From an uncultured Oscillospiraceae bacterium (GTDB lineage Bacteria; Bacillota; Clostridia; Oscillospirales; Oscillospiraceae): 5,866 bases of DNA. Of the stretch, positions 1 to 5,525 are shown piece by piece. The translations under genes were made by a program, and so were the position numbers. Position 1 is the stretch's first letter. Each line of letters opens with the position of its first letter. The notes below the pieces were generated by a model. The model had not been told where the DNA came from and made no database searches. It worked only from the letters and a program-made list of their open reading frames with translations. The stretch covers positions 3,494-9,359 of the forward strand of contig CAJOFW010000211.1 in the NCBI GenBank assembly GCA_905234005.1, in the 5' to 3' direction.

Positions 1-22
1 CTTTTTCTTTCAGGAAAAAGTA

Positions 23-853
23 TTACACCGCGACCGGGATTTTGCCGGTGAAATCGGAGTATTCGTACCCGGTCATCGTGAAGCTGTCGCGGTCGAACGC
101 GTAGAAATCGGTCACGGACGGGTCGAGCGCGAACGACGGGGCCGGCTTCGGCGGGTTCTGTATGATCTCCTCCACGGCGGGGACGTGGCGGTCGTAGATG
201 TGCGCGTCCGCGATGACGTGCACGAATTCGCCGGGCTTCAGGCCCGATACCTGCGCGAACATCATCGTCAGCACGGCGTACTGCACGACGTTCCAGTTGT
301 TCGCGGTCAGCATATCCTGCGAGCGCTGGTTCAGGATCGCGTTCAGGCGGTCGCCGGTGACGTTGAACGTCATCGAGTACGCGCACGGGTACAGCGCCAT
401 CTCGGAAAGGTCGGCGAAGTTGTAGATGTTCGTCATGATGCGGCGTGAGGCGGGGTTGTGCCTGAGATCCCAAAGCACCCTGTCGACCTGATCCATGTCG
501 CCCTCGGGGTAGTGGTGCTTCACGCCGAGCTGGTAGCCGTACGCCTTGCCGATCGAGCCGTTCTCGTCCGCCCACGCGTCCCATACACGGGTGCGCAGCT
601 CACGGACGTTGCTGCTCTTTTTCTGCCATATCCACAGAAGCTCGTCCACGGCGGACTTCCAGAACGTGCGGCGGATGGTGAGGATCGGAAATTCCTCCGA
701 GAGGTCGTAGCGGTTCACGATGCCGAAGCGCTTGACCGTGTGGGCGGGCGTGCCGTCCTCCCAGCGGGGACGGACGGCGAGGTCGGTGTCCCATACGCCG
801 TTTTCGAGGATATCCCGGCAGTTTTGGATGAAGATGTCGTCGGCTTTGCTCAT
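23..853 (-). CDS. thyA: Thymidylate synthase ThyA
   Basis: This enzyme methylates dUMP to dTMP with 5,10-methylene-tetrahydrofolate, the cytosolic source of thymidylate for DNA. The protein has 276 residues, close to the 279 of the Bacillus ThyA. Visible motifs are WEDGTPAHT near residues 31-39, the phosphate-binding pair R137-R138, the active-site Cys C157 in LYPCAY, RSQD at 177-180, N188 (the position that selects uracil over cytosine) and DAHIYDRH at 216-223. The C-terminus is PVAV, as in the Bacillus form. I chose the ATG at 853 because an AAGGAG sits 8 nt upstream and homology begins there; the open frame continues upstream to 1327, but that part overlaps proB and resembles no family. 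The usual PCH is PCA, and the Gly before the substrate Asn loop is Ala. I believe this variant is common in clostridial ThyA. No folA partner is visible before the window ends. Confidence 0.97.
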   Translation of the reverse strand: MSKADDIFIQNCRDILENGVWDTDLAVRPRWEDGTPAHTVKRFGIVNRYDLSEEFPILTIRRTFWKSAVDELLWIWQKKSSNVRELRTRVWDAWADENGSIGKAYGYQLGVKHHYPEGDMDQVDRVLWDLRHNPASRRIMTNIYNFADLSEMALYPCAYSMTFNVTGDRLNAILNQRSQDMLTANNWNVVQYAVLTMMFAQVSGLKPGEFVHVIADAHIYDRHVPAVEEIIQNPPKPAPSFALDPSVTDFYAFDRDSFTMTGYEYSDFTGKIPVAV

Positions 854-895
854 GCTTGCGGCTCCTTTTTTCGGTGATACGACGCGTTCAGCCGC

Positions 896-924
896 ATTAT
901 AGCATACAATCCTGCATCTGCCAA
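896..924 (-). promoter_or_regulatory. Sigma-A-type promoter of thyA with extended -10
   Basis: Read on the minus strand, the -35 box is TTGGCA (924-919; 5 of 6 consensus bases), the spacer is 17 nt and the -10 box is TATAAT (901-896), preceded by TGC, an extended -10. Transcription should begin near 889, giving a short leader of about 36 nt before the thyA ATG at 853. The match is by eye and no transcript data are available, but spacing and sequence are close to ideal. Confidence 0.65.
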
Positions 925-926
925 GC

Positions 927-954
927 TTGCAATCTGCGTGCGCGATGTTATAAT
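927..954 (+). promoter_or_regulatory. Sigma-A-type promoter of the proB-proA operon
   Basis: A TTGCAA box (927-932; 4 of 6) lies 16 nt before a perfect TATAAT (949-954). The predicted start is near 961, leaving a leader of about 164 nt before the proB ATG. The -35 box is only 2 bp from the -35 box of the divergent thyA promoter (919-924), so polymerase or a regulator bound at one promoter would probably affect the other. Confidence 0.6.
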
Positions 955-998
955 ATATATGGCAACACCGCACAAATAGGAGGCGCACGTCTTGCTTG

Positions 999-1083
999 CA
1001 TCTTTTTCGGCATATTTCACAAAAAGCCTCGGGAATACACAAAGTATTCCCTGCGTTTTTTGTTTCATCTGCCGAAAAATCTG
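999..1083 (+). terminator. Terminator-like hairpin in the proB leader (candidate attenuator)
   Basis: An 85-nt imperfect palindrome fills the middle of the proB leader; about 30 of 40 positions match between the arms. The apex is a perfect 8-bp stem, GGGAATAC (1031-1038) with GTATTCCC (1044-1051), around a 5-nt loop. Six T residues follow at 1056-1061, and five A residues (1021-1025) precede it, so it could terminate in either direction. The base is a perfect 10-bp stem, TTTTTCGGCA (1003-1012) with TGCCGAAAAA (1070-1079). Because it lies between the proB promoter and the proB start, it may stop transcription before proB under some condition. No T-box, leader-peptide proline codons or known riboswitch core was recognised. 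It could instead be a dispersed palindromic repeat. Confidence 0.6.
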
Positions 1084-1124
1084 TCTGCGCAATCCGCACA
1101 CCCCTACAAAAGGAACCGACACAT

Positions 1125-1907
1125 ATGAAAATCGTCATCAAGATCGGCACGTCGACGCTGACCCACGCGACGGGCCGGCTGAACATCCGCCGGATCGAAA
1201 CGCTCGTGAAGGTCATGAGCGACCTCAAAAACGCGGGGCATGCCCTCGTTCTCGTATCGTCCGGCGCGATCGGCATGGGCGTGGGCAAGCTCTCGCTCCC
1301 GAAGCGGCCGGACGACATGCCGACCAAACAGGCCGCCGCCGCCGTGGGCCAGTGCGAGCTGATGTACGTCTACGACAAGCTGTTCTCCGAGTACAACCAC
1401 ATCGTCGCCCAGCTCCTTCTGACGGGCAGCGACTTTGAAAACGAGCGCCGCCGCGCAAATTTCGAGAACACGATGTCGCGTCTTCTCGAGATGGGCGCTC
1501 TGCCGGTCATCAACGAAAACGACACCGTCGCGACCGAGGAGATCGCCCTCGGCGACAACGACACCCTCGGCGCGGTCGTCGCCTGCGCCGTGAAGGCGGA
1601 TCTTCTCGTGCTCATGAGCGACATCGAGGGGCTGTACACCGCCGACCCGCACAGGGATCCGGACGCACGGCTCATCTCCGTCGTGGAGGCCGTCACGCCC
1701 GCGATCGAGGCGCTGGCCGGCAAGAAGGGCAGCGAGCTTGCGGTCGGCGGCATGGAGACAAAGCTCCGGGCGGCGAAGCTCGTGACGGAGCAGGGCATCG
1801 ACATGGTCATCGTAAACGGCGAGAAGCCGGAGCTATTATACGACGTCGCGGAGGGAAAGCCCGTGGGAACGCGGTTTCTCTCGCGGAAGGGAGCTGTGAC
1901 GCAATGA
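1125..1907 (+). CDS. proB: Glutamate 5-kinase ProB (short form, no PUA domain)
   Basis: The enzyme phosphorylates L-glutamate with ATP to give gamma-glutamyl phosphate, the first step of proline synthesis in the cytosol. The 260 residues are a single amino-acid-kinase domain. Seen in order are KIGTSTLT (residues 6-13), VSSGAIGMGVGKL (44-56), the glutamate-binding INENDTV (129-135), LGDNDTLGAVVA (142-153), LMSDIEGLYTADP (163-175) and GGMETKLRAAK (208-218). The protein ends soon after, so the C-terminal PUA domain of the 367-residue E. coli enzyme is absent, as in many Firmicutes. The start is the ATG at 1125, with AGGA 10 nt upstream and MKIVIKIGTSTLT matching the family start. The same frame is open back to a TTG at 996, but those 43 codons lie in the leader hairpin. 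The stop overlaps the proA start as ATGA, which indicates coupled translation. The key proline-feedback region (ending near D103) appears intact. Confidence 0.96.
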   Translation: MKIVIKIGTSTLTHATGRLNIRRIETLVKVMSDLKNAGHALVLVSSGAIGMGVGKLSLPKRPDDMPTKQAAAAVGQCELMYVYDKLFSEYNHIVAQLLLTGSDFENERRRANFENTMSRLLEMGALPVINENDTVATEEIALGDNDTLGAVVACAVKADLLVLMSDIEGLYTADPHRDPDARLISVVEAVTPAIEALAGKKGSELAVGGMETKLRAAKLVTEQGIDMVIVNGEKPELLYDVAEGKPVGTRFLSRKGAVTQ

Positions 1908-2608
1908 CGACAAGAGAGATACTGATTGCCGCGAACGAGGCAAAGAGCGCCCTGGCGCTCGCGGACACGGCGAAGAAAAACGAGCTTCTCGCGGCGATGG
2001 CCGAGAGCCTTCTGCGCCATACGGACGACATCCTCGCCGCGAACGCGGCCGATATGGCCGCCGCCCGGGGAACGGTGTCGGACGTGATGCTCGACCGGCT
2101 CATGCTGAACGCCGGCCGCATCGAGGGCATGGCCGAGGGCATCCGGCAGGCGGCGGCGCTGCCCGACCCGGCGGGGCGGCTGCTGCGCCGTGTGGAGCGG
2201 CCGAACGGCATCGTCATCGACCGCGTCAGCGTCCCGATGGGCGTGATCGCGATCATCTACGAGAGCCGCCCGAACGTCACGAGCGACGCGGCGGCGCTCG
2301 CGCTCAAGAGCGGAAGCGCCTGCGTGCTGCGGGGCGGCAAGGAGGCGTGGCGGACATGCAATGCCATCGTCACGGCGCTGCGGGACGGCATACGGGAAAC
2401 CGGCCTTCCCGAGACGCTCGTGAGCCTCGTGGAGGATACGACGCGTGAAAGCGCCCGCGAGCTTATGACGGCAAACGGCCTCGTCGACCTCCTGATCCCC
2501 CGCGGCGGGGCCGGGCTTATCCGCGCCTGCGTGGAGAACGCGACGGTGCCCTTCATCCAGACGGGCACGGGTATATGCCACGTCTACGTGGACAGCGCGG
2601 GATTTTGA
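1904..2608 (+). CDS. proA: Glutamate-5-semialdehyde dehydrogenase ProA, N-terminal part (frameshifted)
   Basis: ProA reduces gamma-glutamyl phosphate to glutamate-5-semialdehyde with NADPH, the second step of proline synthesis. This frame gives the first 234 residues, which hold most of the nucleotide-binding domain: IYESRPNVTSDAAALALKSG and the following VLRGGKEA, then LIPRGGAGLI and TGTGICHVYVDSA. The frame then stops at UGA (2606-2608), before the catalytic Cys. The normal sequence continues in the +1 frame from 2601. Together the two parts give about 419 residues, the usual ProA length, so this is one gene broken by a frameshift and not two genes. The ATG overlaps the proB stop (ATGA), so translation is probably coupled. 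On its own this part should not catalyse the reaction. Whether the break is real cannot be decided here. Confidence 0.9.
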   Translation: MTTREILIAANEAKSALALADTAKKNELLAAMAESLLRHTDDILAANAADMAAARGTVSDVMLDRLMLNAGRIEGMAEGIRQAAALPDPAGRLLRRVERPNGIVIDRVSVPMGVIAIIYESRPNVTSDAAALALKSGSACVLRGGKEAWRTCNAIVTALRDGIRETGLPETLVSLVEDTTRESARELMTANGLVDLLIPRGGAGLIRACVENATVPFIQTGTGICHVYVDSAGF

Positions 2609-2609
2609 A
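2597..2609 (+). other. Frameshift site within proA
   Basis: The zero frame reads GCG GGA TTT TGA, while homology continues as GAT TTT GAA AAG GCA from 2601. Bacillus and E. coli ProA have ten residues between the Asp of YVD and the Ala-Val/Leu pair where this gene would have nine. That fits loss of 2 nt, for example from a GCGGCGG run, slightly better than gain of 1 nt. A +1 slip of the Phe tRNA on UUU at UUU-UGA would also restore the frame, but I see no strong Shine-Dalgarno-like stimulator as in prfB. Confidence 0.85.
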
Positions 2610-3158
2610 AAGGCACTGAACATCATCGAAAACGCGAAGACGAGCCGCCCGAGCGTGTGCAACGCCGAGGAGGTCTGCCTCGTGCACGAGGCCGTCGCGG
2701 CGGCGTTTCTGCCCATGCTCAAAAAACGCCTCGTCGACGACCGGGCGGCGGCGGGCCTGCCGCCCGTGGAGCTGCGGCTGGACGAGGCGTCCGCCGGCAT
2801 CATCCCCGGCACCCCGGCGGGCGAGCGGGACTTCGACACCGAATTTCTCGATTACGTCCTCGCCGTGGCCGTCGTGCCCGACGTCGACGCCGCCATAGCC
2901 CACATCGCGGCGCATTCGACCGGCCACAGCGACGCGATCGTGACCGAGGACGAGGCGGCGGCGGCGCGGTTCACCGCGTCCGTGGACAGCGCGGCGGTGT
3001 ACGTAAACGTGTCCACCCGCTTCACGGACGGCGGCGAGTTCGGCCTCGGCTGCGAGATGGGCATCTCCACGCAGAAGCTCCACGCCCGCGGGCCGATGGG
3101 TCTCGAGGAGCTGTGCGGCTACAAATACATCATCCGCGGCGACGGGCAGACACGCTGA
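2601..3158 (+). CDS. proA: Glutamate-5-semialdehyde dehydrogenase ProA, C-terminal part (frameshifted)
   Basis: This is the remainder of ProA, in the +1 frame relative to the N-terminal part: 185 codons from GAT at 2601 to TGA at 3156-3158. It starts with DFEKALNII and carries the catalytic Cys in RPSVCNA (codon 2658-2660), then TGHSDAIVTED and the family signature STRFTDGGEFGLG followed by STQKLHARGPMGLEEL. These conserved C-terminal motifs show no stop or visible decay after the break, suggesting a very recent lesion, a sequencing error or recoding. If translated alone, the first candidate start is GTG at 2655, but it has no Shine-Dalgarno sequence and would leave a fragment beginning one codon before the catalytic Cys, so independent function is very unlikely. 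Relative to the more usual GLGAEIGIST, the segment reads GLGCEMGIST. Confidence 0.9.
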   Translation, partial: DFEKALNIIENAKTSRPSVCNAEEVCLVHEAVAAAFLPMLKKRLVDDRAAAGLPPVELRLDEASAGIIPGTPAGERDFDTEFLDYVLAVAVVPDVDAAIAHIAAHSTGHSDAIVTEDEAAAARFTASVDSAAVYVNVSTRFTDGGEFGLGCEMGISTQKLHARGPMGLEELCGYKYIIRGDGQTR

Positions 3159-3190
3159 AAAAGCGGCCCCGGACAAAATCCGAAGCCGCT
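3158..3190 (-). terminator. Intrinsic terminator for the leftward coat operon
   Basis: On the minus strand a stem made of GCGGC with GCCGC and CGGA with TCCG, with a two-base internal mismatch and a 5-nt loop, is followed by five T residues (3162-3158). It lies about 90 nt beyond the stop of the 82-residue coat-like gene and abuts the proA stop, so it should end leftward transcription. Read rightward it has no T-run and would be a poor terminator for proA. Confidence 0.6.
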
Positions 3191-3244
3191 CTAACCGCGT
3201 CCGGGCAAAGGAAAATACCCGGCGCTCCTTAATCCTGCGCCCGT

Positions 3245-3277
3245 GAGCCGTTCGGAGCCGGCGGCTCCGAACGGCTC
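3245..3277. repeat. Perfect 15-bp inverted repeat between convergent genes
   Basis: GAGCCGTTCGGAGCC (3245-3259) and its exact complement (3263-3277) flank three bases; the outer two of these can pair as well. The hairpin starts 3 nt after the stop of the leftward 82-residue gene. Neither side has a T-run. It may protect mRNA 3' ends, slow polymerase from either direction, or be a copy of a dispersed palindrome. It is the only strong hairpin downstream of proA in the rightward direction. Confidence 0.8.
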
Positions 3278-3280
3278 AGG

Positions 3281-3529
3281 TCAGCAGGTGGGGCTGAATT
3301 TCTGTCTGATCTGCTGGAGCTTCTGCTGGGGGGCGCTGTCGTTCTGGTACCAGCCCTTGGCGCTCATCTGCTGGTAGATGTTGTCGCCGATGCAGAGGGT
3401 GTCGTCGATCGCGGTGGAGAACGCCTTGCGCACGTTCGCGGTGCTCGACTCGATCGCGCCGTGCATATACAGGTCGATGGCTCCCTTGGTGGTCAGGAGC
3501 AGGTTCTCCATGATGCTTTTGTCGTCCAT
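3281..3529 (-). CDS. Spore coat protein, coat-F (CotF) family-like, 82 residues
   Basis: This small protein resembles the coat-F family of Firmicutes, helical proteins found on endospores or made late in sporulation. The visible pattern is an N-terminal helix MDDKSIMENLLLTTKGAIDLY, a second helix holding ESSTANVRKAFSTAIDD, and the family-like end of the core, IYQQMSAKGWYQ (about residues 51-62), where GWY is typical. A polar Gln-rich tail ends in Cys. There is no signal peptide or membrane segment. The ATG at 3529 is supported by AAGGAGG 11 nt upstream, which overlaps the stop of the preceding gene; the gap is only 16 nt, so the two form an operon. I did not find a sporulation sigma-factor promoter that I would trust. 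Family assignment rests on pattern memory; exact function on the spore is unknown. Confidence 0.8.
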   Translation of the reverse strand: MDDKSIMENLLLTTKGAIDLYMHGAIESSTANVRKAFSTAIDDTLCIGDNIYQQMSAKGWYQNDSAPQQKLQQIRQKFSPTC

Positions 3530-3545
3530 AGTTCCGGGTTCCTCC

Positions 3546-3719
3546 TTACACGAGATTGTAGAAGCTCTGATAGACCTGGCGGTGGCGGTCGGCCATCTGC
3601 TGGGCCTGGGTGCGCAGCGCCGAATCCTTGAGGATGCTCGCGGCGTTCTGGCACTGCGTCGTCAGAAACTGGGCGTGGGCAAGCGCGTCGTCCACATAGA
3701 GAAGTTCTTTCGTTGTCAT
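3546..3719 (-). CDS. Small helical coat-associated protein, 57 residues
   Basis: This gene encodes a 57-residue protein beginning MTTKELLYVDDALAHAQFL and ending QVYQSFYNLV. It should form two long amphipathic helices joined near residues 28-34 (SILKDSA), with no signal peptide or membrane segment. Clostridia often have such a short KELLY-DDAL protein directly upstream of a coat-F gene, and the same order occurs here. I therefore read it as a partner or paralogue of the 82-residue coat protein, probably interacting with it; this is inference. The ATG at 3719 has AGGTG 7 nt upstream. The TAA stop runs directly into the AAGGAGG of the next gene, which supports both being real and translated from one mRNA. 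Confidence 0.8.
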   Translation of the reverse strand: MTTKELLYVDDALAHAQFLTTQCQNAASILKDSALRTQAQQMADRHRQVYQSFYNLV

Positions 3720-3739
3720 GATAAATCACCTCGCCGGTA

Positions 3740-3768
3740 TTGTCTCCCAATTCCGGCGTGCGTATACG
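3740..3768 (+). promoter_or_regulatory. Possible promoter of the FAH-family gene
   Basis: TTGTCT (3740-3745) and TATACG (3763-3768) are spaced by 17 nt and each match the sigma-A consensus at 4 of 6 positions. The predicted start near 3775 would leave a leader of about 20 nt with GGAG at 3785-3788. The match is modest. The interval is shared with the upstream region of the divergent coat operon. Confidence 0.3.
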
Positions 3769-3795
3769 GACAGTTTTCCGAAACGGAGTATTTTT

Positions 3796-4632
3796 ATGAA
3801 GCTTATCACCTTTCGACACAACCCGGACGGCGCGGAGCTTGTCGGCGCGCTGGAAGACGGCGGCGTCGCCCCGCTGCGGGCTTACCCGTCCATGACCGCC
3901 CTCATCCGGGCCGGTCTGCCCGCAGCGCTGCCCGACGAGCGCATACCGCCCGCCGATATCACGCCGCTCGCCCCGATCCCCCGCCCGGAGCAGGACGTCA
4001 TCTGCCTCGGCATGAACTTCTCCGACCACACCCGGGAGGCCGCCCGGTTTCACCCGACGATGGTGCGTGAGGACTGGGCCGTGTACTTCTCCAAACGTGT
4101 GAACGAGGCCGTCCCGGACGGGGGCTTCATCGACGGCCACTTCGACGTGACCCAAAAGCTCGACTACGAGGCCGAGGTCGCGTTCGTTATATCGAAGGAC
4201 GCGTACCGGGTGAGGCCGGAGGACGCCCGCGATTACGTCTTCGGCTACACCCTCTTAAACGACGTGAGCGCCCGCGAGGTGCAGACACGCCACAAGCAGT
4301 TCTACCTCGGCAAGAGCTTCGACGGCTTCACGCCGATCGGCCCCTGCATCGTCACGGCCGACGAGTTCACGTTCCCGCCGAGGATAGGACTGCGGTGTTA
4401 TGTAAATGGCGAGCTGCGGCAGAACGGCTCGACGGAGCAGTGGATCTACGGCGTCGCGGACGTGATCGCCGACCTCTCCGCCGCCATGACGCTCCGCGCC
4501 GGCACGATCATATCCATGGGCACGCCCGCCGGGGTGGGCATGGGCTTTGACCCGCCGAAATTCCTGCGTCCCGGCGACGTCGTCCGCTGCGAGGCGGACG
4601 GCATCGGCACGCTGACGAACACCGTCCGGTGA
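3796..4632 (+). CDS. Fumarylacetoacetate hydrolase (FAH) family protein
   Basis: FAH-family enzymes use a divalent metal to cleave, decarboxylate or hydrate 2-oxo and 2,4-dioxo acids. The 278-residue protein has a small N-terminal region (1-65) and then the FAH fold. The His-Glu pair of C-C hydrolases is present in GMNFSDHTRE (H78, E81). Metal ligands are E125 and E127 in DYEAEV and D156 in NDVSARE, with the 29-residue E-to-D spacing of FAHD1. GKSFDGF (172-178) and MGTPAGVG (241-248) complete the active-site pattern. These residues suggest an active hydrolase or decarboxylase, such as an acylpyruvase or oxaloacetate decarboxylase; the substrate cannot be read from the sequence. The ATG at 3796 has GGAG 7 nt upstream and matches the family start MKLITF; the frame is open to 3718 but that part is leader. 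The next gene lies 98 nt downstream. Confidence 0.93.
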   Translation: MKLITFRHNPDGAELVGALEDGGVAPLRAYPSMTALIRAGLPAALPDERIPPADITPLAPIPRPEQDVICLGMNFSDHTREAARFHPTMVREDWAVYFSKRVNEAVPDGGFIDGHFDVTQKLDYEAEVAFVISKDAYRVRPEDARDYVFGYTLLNDVSAREVQTRHKQFYLGKSFDGFTPIGPCIVTADEFTFPPRIGLRCYVNGELRQNGSTEQWIYGVADVIADLSAAMTLRAGTIISMGTPAGVGMGFDPPKFLRPGDVVRCEADGIGTLTNTVR

Positions 4633-4673
4633 TCGCGGCGTGAGGACAGGCCGGGTTCCGGCTTGATACCGAC

Positions 4674-4703
4674 TTGATACAGAAACGATGCAAGAGACAT
4701 TAT
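4674..4703 (+). promoter_or_regulatory. Possible promoter of the amidohydrolase gene
   Basis: TTGATA (4674-4679; 5 of 6) is followed after 18 nt by CATTAT (4698-4703; 4 of 6). The start would fall near 4710, just ahead of the ribosome-binding site. An 8-base direct repeat, CTTGATAC, occurs at 4662-4669 and 4673-4680, one helical turn (11 nt) apart, the second copy covering the -35 box; this could be a regulator site or chance. A short GC hairpin at 4648-4664 precedes it but lacks a T-run. Confidence 0.3.
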
Positions 4704-4730
4704 GTTAACCAAAAGCAACAGAGGAAGGCT

Positions 4731-5525
4731 ATGATTATCGACTTTCACACGCACATATTCCCGGAAACCCTCGCGGCGCGGACGCTGCCCTGGATGATGA
4801 GCTTCACGGGCATCCAGTATCAGACGGCGGGCACCGGCGAGGATCTGCGCCGCTCGATGGACAAATACGGCGTTGACCTGTGCGTCACGCTGCCCATCGT
4901 CACCCGGCCCGGCACGATGCGGAAGATCAACGACTACGCGGCGGCGCAGGCGCAGAAGTACGGCTTTCGCTCCTTCGGCTCCGTCCACCCGGACGAGCCG
5001 GACTGGCGCTCGGAGCTGAAGCGCTTCCGTGAGCTTGGCCTGTGCGGGCTGAAGCTGCACCACGACTACCAGAAGTTCTTCTTCAACACGAAGGAGAACT
5101 ACGCGATCATCGAGGCGGCGTTCGAGGAGGGGCTGCCCGTGCTCGTCCATCCCGGCAACGACCCCGTGGACACCGAGACCCACCGCTGCACGACGCAAAT
5201 GATCAAAGACGCCCTGCCGCTTCTCACGCAGGGCACGTTCATCGCGGCGCACCTGGGCGGGCACATGGCGCTGGACGACGCCATGCGGGATGTGATCGGC
5301 TCGGACATCTACATCGACGTGAGCATGTCGTGGATCTACAACCCCGTCGAGGCGTGCAAAAAGGCCATCCTCGCCCACGACCCGGACAAGGTTCTCTTCG
5401 GCACCGACTCGCCGTGGGACGACCAGGGCAGCGCCATCTCCGTCATCCGCTCGATGGAGCTTCCGACGGAGCTGGAGGACAAGATCTTCTACCGCAACGC
5501 GGCGCGGATACTCGGCATCGAATAG
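4731..5525 (+). CDS. Metal-dependent hydrolase, amidohydrolase-2 family (TIM barrel)
   Basis: The 264-residue protein belongs to the COG2159-type TIM-barrel hydrolases and decarboxylases related to ACMSD. Likely metal ligands are H6 and H8 in DFHTHIFP, H140 in VLVHPG, H174 in AAHLGGH and D226 in FGTDSPW. K108 and H110 in GLKLHHDYQ are also family-typical. All catalytic positions are present, so the enzyme should be active. Reactions in this family include hydrolysis of C-N or C-O bonds and non-oxidative decarboxylation; the substrate is not evident. No signal peptide is seen, so it is cytosolic. The ATG at 4731 follows GAGGAAGG closely and begins with the conserved MIIDFHTH; the open frame back to a TTG at 4674 has no homology. 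It lies downstream of an FAH-family gene on the same strand, which might supply or consume its product. A 21-bp duplication straddles the stop codon. Confidence 0.92.
   Translation: MIIDFHTHIFPETLAARTLPWMMSFTGIQYQTAGTGEDLRRSMDKYGVDLCVTLPIVTRPGTMRKINDYAAAQAQKYGFRSFGSVHPDEPDWRSELKRFRELGLCGLKLHHDYQKFFFNTKENYAIIEAAFEEGLPVLVHPGNDPVDTETHRCTTQMIKDALPLLTQGTFIAAHLGGHMALDDAMRDVIGSDIYIDVSMSWIYNPVEACKKAILAHDPDKVLFGTDSPWDDQGSAISVIRSMELPTELEDKIFYRNAARILGIE

Noticed and set aside
1..20. 7-bp inverted repeat CTTTTTC / GAAAAAG after the thyA stop, as a terminator
   Set aside because: The stem is almost all A-T and no T-run follows it in the leftward direction; the window ends here, so it cannot be judged.
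957..972. T-box-like sequence TGGCAACACCGC upstream of proB
   Set aside because: It has three extra bases between TGG and ACCGC compared with the T-box core TGGNACCGC. It also lies at the predicted transcription start, with no room for the stem I and specifier region.
854..1327. N-terminal extension of the thyA frame (434-residue version)
   Set aside because: It runs through the divergent promoters, the proB leader and into proB on the opposite strand, and resembles no family. ThyA homology and a ribosome-binding site place the start at 853.
1370..2839. Long leftward open frame (489 codons) opposite proB and proA
   Set aside because: It is antisense to clear proB and proA coding sequence, its translation is rich in Arg, Ala and Ser with no domain, and it is a by-product of high G+C codon use.
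3720..3795. Sporulation-sigma promoter for the leftward coat operon
   Set aside because: I looked for sigma-E, sigma-K and sigma-G -10 patterns such as CATANNNT on the minus strand and found no match with suitable spacing that I would report.
4648..4664. Hairpin AGGCCGG / CCGGCTT after the FAH gene, as a terminator
   Set aside because: Stem of 7 bp with one G-T pair and a 3-nt loop, but no T-run downstream.
4446..5378. Long leftward open frame (310 codons) opposite the FAH and amidohydrolase genes
   Set aside because: It overlaps two well-supported rightward genes, has no recognisable domain and no convincing ribosome-binding site. It is a G+C shadow frame.
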